NCBI GenBank assembly: GCA_023525975.1
Contig: CM042042.1
Coordinates: 42,109,880 to 42,173,879, forward strand
Direction: 5' to 3'
Length of the DNA: 64,000 bases
Origin: Smallanthus sonchifolius
Lineage: Eukaryota; Streptophyta; Magnoliopsida; Asterales; Asteraceae
Shown here piece after piece: positions 1 through 10,028 of the stretch. The position numbers and the translations under genes are program-made. How positions within the stretch are numbered: the first letter of the stretch is position 1; each line of letters starts with the position of its first letter. Below the pieces are notes generated by a model. The model saw nothing but the letters and a program-made list of their open reading frames with translations, did no database searches and was not told the DNA's origin.

Positions 1-317
1 ACTCACTAATTAATCCGGCTAAACAATAACAAAAGTTGAGTATTGGAACTCGACCATATCCATTGGTTCGATACTTGGTTCTTACCTACTATATTACGCT
101 GCAATGGGTACACTTGCATATTGTGTGTGTTTTAAGTTAACGTAATTATCATTTTATAAATTTAAAACATAATCTTGTGAAATCATCCTAAAAATATATT
201 TATTTATATTTTTATACTTATCTCACGACACATAAATCAAGAACCATTAACTCCAGTCACATACAATCAGAAAAACTGGAAAACAACAAATAGCTTTCAA
301 GAAGCAAAGTCAAAATC
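1..317. other. no gene seen
   Basis: AT-rich sequence upstream of the copia remnant. I see no open frame, RNA gene or repeat structure that I can defend. It is probably more of the same decayed retrotransposon, but no domain can be read in it. Confidence 0.5.
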
Positions 318-1790
318 GGAGTGATTAAAAGCAATGCAAGCCAAACTCTAGCTAATAGAGAAAAAAACAACACATGGAAATTGATCAAACGCCTAAAGCG
401 GTTAAAACCCATTGGATTAAAATGGGTATTCAAAGTCAAACGAAATGCCGATGGGACAATGAACATGCACAAATCCCGACTAGTGGCAAAGGGTTATGTA
501 TAACAACCCGCGGTCGACTTTTATGAGGTTTATGTGTTGGTATCTCGGCTCAAGACCATTCGCCTAGTAATAGCCCTAGCTGCCGTGGAAGGATGGGAAA
601 TCAATCATTTCGACGTAAAATGGCTTTCCTACATGGTGATTTGAAAGAAGAAGTCTACGTGACCCAACTAGATGGGTTTGAGAAAGCAAAGGAACGACAT
701 AAAGTGGACAAGTTATCCAAAGCCTTATATGGTCAAAGGCAAGCCCCGAGAGGTTGAAATACCAAACTAGACAACATATTGAAAAACATGATTGGTGCGT
801 GCAAAAACCGGTTATGTATTGAAAGGCAGTGGGAAACAATTTACTAACCATCGTTGTTTATGTTGATGATTTATTTGTAACAGGTACAAGCACAATCGAC
901 TTCAAGAAATACATGGCATTGAAGTTCGCCATTTCGGACCTATGGAAACTCACATATTACCTAGGGATCGAACTATCTCAAAGTGCAGACGGGATAAAGA
1001 TAAAGCAAGAAAGTTATTCCCGAAAGACTTTGAAAGAAGCCGGAATGCAATTGCAACGCAATTCTTTGTTTAATGGAACCAGGACTAAAGTTGTCAAAGA
1101 ATGAAGATGAACCAGAGGTAAATGCAACAAATTACAGGAAGATTATAGGGTGTCTACATTATCTATTGGACACCTGACCCAACTTGGCCTATTCGATTTG
1201 GGTAGTTAGTCGATATATGCAATGTCTAAATGGGTCTCACATATTGGTGAAAAAAATATACTTCGGTATATACAAGGCACACCAAACCTTGGGATAAAAT
1301 ACACACATGGTAAGAACAAGAAACTGGTTGGCTATATTGATAGTAGCCACAACGTTGATGGAGATGGAGGAAAAAGTACTACATGTCAGATATTCTATCT
1401 TAGGTCCTCACCAATTACATGGTATTCACAAAAGCAAGAAACCGTAGCTCTATCCTCATGTGAAGCCGAATTTATAGCACCAACAACACTTAAAGTCAAA
1501 ACTTGTGGCTTTGGGAGTTACTCGCGAAGTTAACGGGAAACAAAAGGTGTTGATTAGGGTTGATAACAAGTAGGCTATAGCCCTGACCAAGAACCTCATA
1601 TTCCATGGTAGGAGTGAGCATATACACACTCAATATCACTTTATTAGATAGTGTGTGGAGAATGAGCAAGTGTCCGTCAAACATATATCCGAAGAAGAAC
1701 AAATAGTGAATGCTTTGACTAAAACCTTAGCAAGAACCAAGTTTAAGGAGATGAGGATGCTACTTGGTACTGAAGACTACCCTACACGAC
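318..1790 (+). pseudogene. decayed Ty1/copia reverse transcriptase-RNase H
   Basis: C-terminal half of a copia polyprotein, broken by stops and frameshifts. In order: the RT entry block with KWVFKVKRNADG and RLVAKGY (321-503); DVK-MAFLHGDL about 615-650; the RT active site YVDDL about 859-873; the RNase H region with the SSCEAEFIA block (1222-1533); and the tail motif in which ALTKTLARTKF matches the usual 'ADxxTKxL' end of copia RNase H (1655-1800). Gag, protease and integrase lie outside the window or are lost. A purine-rich tract at 1801-1809 and an LTR start follow, so this is the 3' end of an element on the plus strand. It is not functional. Confidence 0.88.
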
Positions 1791-1810
1791 TTGGAAATTC
1801 AAGGGGTGGT

Positions 1811-2030
1811 TGTTGGCGAATTTCTAGGCTTGTAGTGCAAGGCAGGTGTGCCCAAGTCGGTTATTTGGAAGCTTCCTGTACGAGTTGGTATAGGTTGTTA
1901 AAACTTTTAATTTTAAATACAATTTGTATTACACTCTAACGACTATAGGTTAGTCTATATAAACCGACTTAGGGTTTGCAAATGGTAGTCAATTTTTAGA
2001 GTTAGATTTCTTGATATCAATAAATTTGGA
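1811..2030 (+). repeat. 3' LTR (partial) of the copia remnant
   Basis: Starts TGTTGGCGAA directly after the polypurine tract AAGGGGTGG. A TATA-like CTATATAAACC lies at about 1953-1963 and an AATAAA at about 2019. TG start, TATA and poly(A) signal after a copia RNase H fit a 3' LTR. The right end is not defined because no second LTR copy lies in the window. Confidence 0.5.
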
Positions 2031-5000
2031 AGCTTCACTTGATATAATTCCAAAAGGGTCATTCTCGCGCATCTTTCGATAGCAGTATACATGTCTTGTC
2101 GAGCCACATGTTACACACTTAAGATACATCCTAGCTATAAAATGGATGAGCACAAGCACGGAACATTGGAAGACCAACCAAGAAAGGGCAAGAGTAGGGA
2201 CGCATAATCAGTCATTGATTACAACCCGACAGTTCTAGATCATAACACGATAAACATAGAAGTCAAAACCCTATAGCGTGAAAGCAACACGACACTTGTC
2301 AAACCTAGGCGAAGCAGACAAATCAAGTCAAGCATACCAACAATAAGCACTAATAACACATGCAAACCCTTTACACCATAAAGGATCCAAGAACGGATAT
2401 ATAGACGAAGGTTTCATAAATAGAATACGATTCAAACGACTTAGAATAAGAACTCAAACAAATGAGCAGTATAACTCACAAAGGATTCATTTCATTTTAC
2501 TCCCATTTATTCCACACTTTTTGGTCAAATAGAAAATTCTTTTTTGCATATGACAAGTTTAATTGTGTTATGTTTTACAGACCATTCTCTTATCCAAAGC
2601 GACCATATAAATCATACCCAAGAACCACTACTCGATCTGAAGTCTGAACCCTTGGTGAAGATTTTTAAAGCAATACCTACATCTCAAATATGTATTTCAT
2701 ACATATGGTACCCCTCTTTTTATAGGTACGAGATTGTTAACCTCAAAAGTTATAGTTTTAATTCATTTTCGAACAATCGTGAGTGTCAACTATAAACGTT
2801 TTTTGTTATAAAAAAGAGAGTGGTTGGGAAATTTTTTCATCTTAAAATAAAGCTTTGATTTTCACGGTACTTTTTCTCTTGAAGAAAACTTGTTATTTTT
2901 TAAATTTTTTGAAAAATCAATATCATATTTATATAAATATCATATAACTTTTTATGACGCCTTTTGCCTTTTGATTGATGAGTATTGTTGTCTTTTCAAA
3001 TAAGTGTTTCGGTAGTAAGGTGTCGCTCTAACCACAATTGGACCACTTTCCATTGTGCGTTGTTCGTTTAGTTTTCTCATTGTTTTCTTTCATGAGTGAG
3101 ATTGATTCAATAGTACTAGAAAATGACGTATCACTATAACTAAAAAGACCCCAAGTCATTCTTGTCTTGTATTCTTGTAGATTTTTTAAATTTAACATAC
3201 TATATGACATATCACCACTCTTTTTTAAATATAAAAAAAAATGTCTTTCCTTTTGAATATAATCAAATTTTAAAAGATATTTTCTTGTTTGAGCTTGACA
3301 CAATTATGACGTTTAACTGGATTTTCTTTATGTTTCTTTTGATTATTTACTTCCTTGATCAAAGTCTCATGTTGACTAACTCGTGTTTTTACTATTTTAA
3401 AAGCTAAGTTTTTATAAATTACTTTTAAACCAATGTAATATAATTTATCACTTTTTACTTTTTTTAACGGCTAATTTTTTAAAAAACAACTAGTAAGCAA
3501 CTAGATTACAAGAACGATAACAAACTTATTAATAAGTCGGAACAATATGACTAATAACACATAAAAAGGAACTAGACAAGCGGAAACCATGAAAATGATC
3601 CAACAAGAAAAATCACGTGTATACTACCCAATCCTGAACCCACAAGATCAAAAGCTCGAAACATTGCACCCGAAAAGAACCCACTTCCCACTTCCACCAA
3701 CTACTACACATTTGCTTATAAACAACTTCCAAACTCGTCAAGCATTTTCTCAAGAACTGTCTTAGTTCCTTCTATCTCGTAACATGACACCCTTGCTACT
3801 TCAATACAACGTGATATATTTTGTCAAAGAAATACGAGTAGCAAGCCTATCTATCTATACAAATTTCCTCCGTATCATCGTTTGAATTACTTACCTCATG
3901 CTCATTTATCCTGAGACAGAATCATATTCCTCCATCTGCACTTTTACCTTCTGGTGTCTTGATTCCCATTGAACTTTTTCCTCCACGCGAGATTGTTGAT
4001 TACCAACCAATCCACAACAATTAACGCCATTTTGATTAGTAAATGTACTCGTGTCTTGAAAGAAATTGTTTAAGATCTATAATGTCATAAAGAAATATTA
4101 AACGGGTTAGCTATTTTGTCAAGTGAAAATGATTTCTTAAAAGAAATTGATCGTCAAAATTTTATTAAAGAGTTTGCATCTAAAAAAACTTAATCTATAT
4201 GTTTTATACATGTATAGAAATATTAAAAAAAAATTAACCCCGTCAAATATAAACTATTTAGTTTAGTATTGTCGGTCTGAAGTCCGGATAAAGGATGAGG
4301 ATTTATAACATGACCTTTTTGTAGAAATAACCCCAATTTTTAGTTTGCTTTAGGCCATCAAAACGTTTGAACCATCACTGATATTGGCCATTTTTCAAAA
4401 ACTCTGTCAACAAGATATAATATGATCTTTGGATGTGAACAAGAGAACACCTCGGTGGGTATAGTATCAGGAAAGGTGACCTCATGAAAGTCTTCGTGTG
4501 GCCATAAGAACAATTATTGGTTGGTAGGAAGCGTCACGAACACACATACATACAGTGGTTCATGTGGATTTTAATTGATAAACCTTAATTCACTTCTTAG
4601 TCTTAAACCAAGAGTTTTCTTAACTATCGTCTCTCTAAAGAGATTTAGAAATCATCGTGTACAAATTTCTTAAGATGGTAGGGATCACCAACAACTTATC
4701 TCTAATAGATCACCGCTCTTCTCTCCATTAAGGAAGATGTCACTTTTACAACTTCCTAATATTGATAAAGATCACTGTTCTTCTTTGATAATGTGGAGAT
4801 GATTTTTAGTTTAAGTAGTACGATACGATTAATTATAGTGGGTTTGACCTCGTACAATATATATCGTATTCAAAACTTTAAACTTATAAAGAACATAGAA
4901 CTTTTATTGAACTTTGATTAATAAATAAAACTTCATGGTTTATTTAAAACTTAGTTTAGAACATATATATTTCTAAGTTATCATTCAAATAGGCCAACAT

Positions 5001-5055
5001 ATATCATCGATGGAGTATCGTACTATCCTTAAGTATCGTCTCATGATTCCTTTTT
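2031..5055. other. about 3 kb without a recognisable gene
   Basis: AT-rich sequence with short open frames on both strands that show no compositional or motif evidence of coding. I see no LTR pair, terminal inverted repeat or tRNA. It is probably eroded repeat DNA. Confidence 0.5.
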
Positions 5056-5280
5056 TCTTCCAGTTGATGAGATATGCCATGTTTGTCGCAAGGCATGTTT
5101 GGACTCCTTTGGGGATCATGCAATACATTGTAAAGACCTCCCCACGTTCAAGTACCGACATGATTTGGTTAGGGTTTTGACAGATTCAGGTGTGCCAGGA
5201 TTTCTGTTAAGAAAGAAGCACCGGTGTATTTTTCAGAAATTCGATATCAGTATTTTTGGTACCGATCTCATCTCTAGATA
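5056..5280 (+). pseudogene. fragment with a CHVCRKAC...GDHAIHC motif
   Basis: Reading in the frame of 5099-5281, and joining upstream to about 5065, gives a Cys-rich stretch: CHVC, then DSFGDHAIHC, then FKYRHDLVR. The GDHA-x-HC ... RH-x-x-x-R pattern occurs at the C-terminal end of proteins of some non-LTR retrotransposons and of repeat-derived plant proteins. Only about 70 codons remain before stops. That it is a repeat relic is inference; it could also be a piece of an unrelated nuclease-like gene. Confidence 0.4.
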
Positions 5281-5854
5281 GAACAAGTCTTTTTGAGCCC
5301 AATTATCAAGTTTGTGTATTTCACAACAATTCACATTGCTCATAGTTTGATGTTTGTCGTTTGCCTAATCTTGTTGTATTCTTCATTTAATTGTTTATAT
5401 TAGTTACTTATTTATATTCATTTGTATTTTAAATATGAACTGATTAGTTTCAAAGTTTACTTTGACCTATTGTGTTTCTGGGCTTGAGGATATAATCAAT
5501 TTAATTCTTGAAGTCAAAACTTTTATTCACTTAATATTTTTTCTTGTTCTGAAATACAACTTCTTGCAAAGTATTATTATTTTTCCATCCATTTTCTTGC
5601 TCTGTTTACGCTCTCTTAGATATGTGGATGCATTTTATACTATCATGATCATTTATACAACCATGATCATCAAGGGGGTATGTTGTTTAGGCCTCCGTAG
5701 AGACCGCTCGTGTCCATGAACCGCAGGCTTCTCTCTCCTTGCAAGTCCACGGACCGCAGGCTTCTCTTTTCATCGAGCCTTTTATGTTGAATGCTTAAAG
5801 TTGTGTGTTACATCTCGATTGTTGGGCCACATCTCGATATCAGTTTGTTTTTTC
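5281..5854. other. no gene seen
   Basis: T-rich sequence followed by a short direct repeat: the motif ACCGCAGGCTTCTCT occurs at about 5721 and 5754, roughly 33 bp apart. No coding evidence. Confidence 0.45.
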
Positions 5855-6335
5855 GTGTGTAGAGTATACCCCTAGGTTAGGTATGGTTCAACGGTTTTAG
5901 GCCTAACACATAAAGGCCTATGGAAACCTTAACTCATGTATTCCCTATATAAGAGGACTACATCTATTACATTTGGGATTAAGTGTTTTTTGGACTACAC
6001 GTCCGCGCTAAAAATACATAATGTAGCTTGGGCTACTTCATATAGAACTAGGGTCTGAGGGGACTTGTAGAGTATACCTTTAGATTAAGTTGGGGGCCTT
6101 ACACATAAAGACCCATGAAAACCCTAGCACATGTATTCTCTATATAAGAGATAATTCACCTCCATGGTAAGGACTTTTTTCCTCTTCCCCAAATACATCA
6201 TATACACTCGCTGTCTTTGCTACTTGTACACATTCATATCAATGAAGAATGATATACTAACTTGAGCCTTGAAGGGTGGTCAGAGGCCAAGTCTCTGACC
6301 ATGTCTAACGAGTTTATCATGGTTTTGCAGATTTG
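5855..6335 (+). mobile_element. LTR-like segment with duplicated core promoter
   Basis: A block of about 95 bp appears twice (about 5862-5955 and 6066-6150). Each copy has TAGAGTATACC, ACACATAAAG, CATGTATTC and the TATA box CTATATAAGAG. Downstream lies ACTTGAGCCTTGAAGGGTG and then TTTTGCAG, a layout seen at the 3' end of many plant Ty3/gypsy LTRs (CTTGAGCGTCGGAGG-type motif). I infer a gypsy LTR remnant with a tandem promoter duplication. No partner LTR or coding domain is present to confirm it. Confidence 0.45.
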
Positions 6336-6991
6336 GTGCGAGAGGTAGAGGTGCACAAATCAGGTATTCTCAATAACCGGTTCCAGGTCCAGTTCTTGGT
6401 TGAAAAACCGGACCCTATGTATCAGTTCCGGGTATTCAAGAACCGGTTCCGGTAATTCAAGGCGGGTATTTCAAGAACCTATTTTCGGGTATTCGAAAAA
6501 CTTAGTTAAACATATTAATACATTAATTAAACATATAAATAACTAACTTAAAAAATCCAATAAAAATGTTACAAAATAGATAAATGTTTAAAACATAGAT
6601 AAACTATAAAAAAACTAAATTGTCTTCGTTTGTCTCATTGTGTGAATGAACAAAAAGGACCGGAAGACATTTTACATAACTCGGAATGAACAAAAAGACT
6701 TGAGTTTCTCGTTGTGGGGATAACTTCCACCACGTTTGGTTTGCTACTAACCAAGGCGGAAGAGGTAGCTGATTCGTAAGCCATTTTTTAGCGTTTTTTT
6801 TTTTTTTTTTTTTTTTGAGATTTTGATCGTTTTCAAGTGTGGTAACTAAACCTAAATATCCACCAACTATTTATACTAAGTCAGGGCCATTAAAAGGTCA
6901 AAAAATGCCTAAAAATAGGGTCTAACGGCTATATTACCGTAGGGATATGTATCCAGGAAAGAGAAATACACAATCCCTGTGATATATGTTT

Positions 6992-7189
6992 CTGTTCGGT
7001 ATGCCTAATTGAAGCCACACTCAACCTCCAAGGTTTTCCGTAGATAGCCAGGGTAGAGGAAGAACCACTAAACGAGGCAAAGAGAGGGAACTGTTCGGTA
7101 TGCCTAAGTGAAGCCACACTCAACCTCCAAGGTTTTCCGTAGATAGCCAGGGTAGAGGAAGAACCACTAAACGAGGCAAAGAGAGGGAA
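6992..7189 (+). repeat. 99-bp tandem duplication in the viral 5' region
   Basis: 6992-7090 and 7091-7189 are nearly identical head-to-tail copies, each starting CTGTTCGGTATGCCTAA. The length is 33 codons, so the duplication keeps the viral frame. Both copies carry the same in-frame TAG (about 7041 and 7140) in CCG-TAG-ATA, so the stop predates the duplication. Confidence 0.85.
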
Positions 7190-8951
7190 CAAGCCAAATA
7201 AAAGCAAAAGAAGAAGCTATGAAAAATGGTCAACTTTAGGAGAGTATTCAGAAAAATGGGACTATTACGTCCGATACGACAGCCCTAAAGAAACAACACC
7301 CCTTGACCAAATAATAGCTACGGGATGGGATGAATACGAGGATGACCCCTGGAGAGATGATCTTGAAGAAGGGACTGTTCAAATCAAGGAAGAAGACACA
7401 GAACAGTCAGACAAAGAATTCACAGAAAAGATAGAAATGATCCAGATGATCGTATCCCCTCCCCAAGAGGAAGAAGAACACTATGCTTTTCCCACAATTG
7501 AGAGCATAGGAGAAGAAGCCATAAAGCAAGACGAAGAAGACCTGGACTACCCAAGAGTTCGGGAGATAAGAAGAATGATAAAGGAGGCCAAGGAAGGAGG
7601 ATATACGCCTCCCGCCGTTCACCAAGAACAACATATCTTCCCTAGTACATCCGAGGGGGCAAGCGGCGTTTACAACCCCCCTCCAGATCAAGTTATGGGA
7701 CCCCCAGTATACCCACCGGCAAGAGGAAACGTTCCTCAAAGTAGCTACAACCTGGGCTACCCAAACTATGCCAGGGAAAGTGATTTCAATGGAGATTATG
7801 GCAGATATCATAGCTCCCAGTGGACGCTGCCACCTGCACTAACAGACTCAGGGGCCATGCTCGTGTTACCAGCAGACCCAGGTCTGTGGTCAGATGTTTT
7901 AGCAAGATGGGAGTCGATTACAATAAATCGACTAAATGACACCATATGGGAAAATAATAAGGCTAAACTGATGTTCGTGGAAAATCTCCTAGGAGAAAAC
8001 GAGAAAAAGATGTGGCAGCAATGGCGAACAGCGTTCCCAGAGGCCTATGAGGCGTTGGAAACAATGGCAGACGATCCTCAGAATATAACCTCCCAAATAA
8101 GGCAAATAACAATCATGGAAGACCCCTACCGAGGATCAACAGAGGAACAAGATAGGGCATATAGAAGCCTTGAAAGAATTACATGTGAAGACACTAGGGA
8201 TTTGTGGAAATTCCTGAATGAATTCAGGATCCTAGCAAGCAAATCTAGAAGACTATTTTTCCCAGCAACAACTGACAAATTCTTCACAAAGCTCCCCATG
8301 ACTCTATCTAAGAAAATAGAAGAAGCCTTCAGAAATAAGTATCCGGGACTGATTGCAGGAGTACTACCTGCAATTAAGTTCACGCACACTTATATTACGG
8401 AAATGTGTACTGAAGCAGCCCTGCAAAAGGAACTCAGAGACCTATCTCTTTGTTCTTCCATACCCATACCAGGCTACTACGACAGGCAAAGAAAGAAATA
8501 TGGGATAAGGAAGTCCAGGACCTATAAGGGAAAACCACATGATAAAACGCATGTAAAGGTTTTCAAAAGAAAATACAAAGAAGACAGGGGAAGGGTTAGC
8601 AAGTGTAAATGCTACATTTGCGGAAAAGAAGGACACTTTGCCAGGGACTGCAACAGCAGAACAGGTAATATGGCTAGGAGAGCTGTAGTAGACAACCTGG
8701 ACCTAAAGGAAGATTGGGACATTGTCTCAGCAGATATGAGCGACCACGACACCATATACAGCATCTCGGAAGGAGAAGGGGGCGCTACAGAAATGAACAT
8801 CGGGGCAATGATAGAAGAATCACCTCTGGAAGAATACTGCTTCATGTTCCACCAAAGCCATGAAGAAATACACAAAAGAGTACAGGAAGCAGTATCCTGG
8901 AAGCCAAGGATGGAACTACCCAAAGGGAGCAAGGAGTGTGAACACAAGTGA
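7142..8951 (+). pseudogene. viral coat protein / nucleocapsid with CCHC zinc finger
   Basis: Open from just after the stop at 7140 to TGA at 8949-8951; the first ATG is at 7437 (504 residues from there). The N-terminal part is very acidic (runs of E/D, GWDEYEDDPW), as in the linker between movement and coat protein of badnaviruses. A central coat-like region is followed by a basic stretch (KYGIRKSRTYKGK) and a CX2CX4HX4C knuckle, CYICGKEGHFARDC (about 8610-8651), which would bind viral RNA. After it come LKEDWDIVSADM and IYSISEGE, a pattern typical of badnavirus polyproteins. The TGA is in frame with the following zinc-finger/protease segment, so it probably breaks a once longer polyprotein. 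Not expected to give a working product alone. Confidence 0.82.
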
Positions 8952-10028
8952 CAGGAAAACCAGGTTACCAGCCACAGCATATGCCATTTCTGCGGAATAG
9001 CAACAACAGAAATATCACGATTACACTGCCCTGAGTGCAGACTCACGGCATGTGCATTATGCGCAGTCCATTACCTAAAAATAAAAATTGAGGTGAAAAG
9101 ATCAAAAGGATCCGAAGTAGTTGTTCCAGATGAAGAAACACAACAACCAAATTCCATCTGGAAATTACTGGCCCAAAAGGACAATGATTAGAAGCAAGCC
9201 ATAAGGGATCAAGCAAAAGAAGAGGCCCTATGGCAAATAAAAGAAAAGGAGCTAAAGGCCCAAATCAATGAAAAAGATAAGAAGGCCCAAGAAGAAAGCC
9301 AAAAGTGGGCCGAAGAAAAACAATCCTTGTATAAAGACATAGATGATTTGCTAACAATTCAGCAGCAAATGAAAGACCAATGGAAGGAAGAGAAGGCTAA
9401 GCTCGAAGCCCAAAACGAACACCTCCAACAGGAAAACAAAAGGCTGAGAGAAAAACAGGAGGGATTCCAGCCATACCCACCATTAGGGCCTCATCAAATA
9501 AATACCCTGATCGAAGTGGCCATGAGGGCTGATGGAAGCGAGCAACCAAAAATAAGAAAAATTAATAACCAACTATACAATGTGGAGGTCGAATTTGACA
9601 TTCCCGGTATTAGGTTATTTAAAGTGAAGGCCATCATAGACACAGGAGCAACTTCCTGCTGTATAAATAAGGTAATAGTCCCAGGGGAAGCCCTTGAAAA
9701 GATGAACAAGACAGTTTTCTTCAACGGCCTTAATTCAATGCAACCTTCCAGCCAAAAGATAAAAGCAGGCAACTTCAGGATTGGAGGAAACAAATTTAGG
9801 ATCCCTCTAATTTACGCTATGGACATGATGACGGGAGATGGCATCGACATGCTCATAGGTACCAATTTTACAAGGTCCATGAACGGGGGTATCAGGATTG
9901 AAGGTGATGAAGTAACCCTTTACAAAAAGGTTACAAAAATAAAGACAAATCCTACAGTAGAAATCACTGCTGCAATCCAAGAACTAGAAATCGACGAGGA
10001 GTTCTATCAAGAATTACAGGAACAGTAA
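8952..10028 (+). pseudogene. viral second zinc finger, coiled coil and aspartic protease
   Basis: Same frame as the coat segment, after its TGA, and interrupted by an in-frame TAG at 9189-9191. From 8970 to 9060 there is a Cys/His cluster (CHFC ... HCPEC ... CALC), the second metal-binding motif known from badna- and tungrovirus coat regions. From about 9192 to 9460 the frame encodes a charged, heptad-rich K/E/Q coiled coil. The aspartic protease follows, with the active site IIDTGATSC (Asp codon 9639) and the flap/second-domain block MLIGTNF (about 9849-9870). It ends at TAA 10026-10028. There is no ATG before the protease, so without readthrough it would not be made as drawn. Confidence 0.82.

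Noticed and set aside
6929..7207. Minus-strand ORF with a duplicated serine-rich segment
   Set aside because: It is a shadow of the 99-bp duplication in viral plus-strand coding sequence.
7407..7811. 134-codon minus-strand ORF
   Set aside because: Antisense to the viral coat frame, which has clear motifs; no motif on this strand.
8612..9046. 144-codon minus-strand ORF, Ser/Cys-rich
   Set aside because: Antisense shadow of the viral zinc-finger region.
9327..9329. Protease ORF starting at 9327
   Set aside because: The codon is TTG and the frame is open from the TAG at 9189, so this is continuation of the polyprotein and not a new start.
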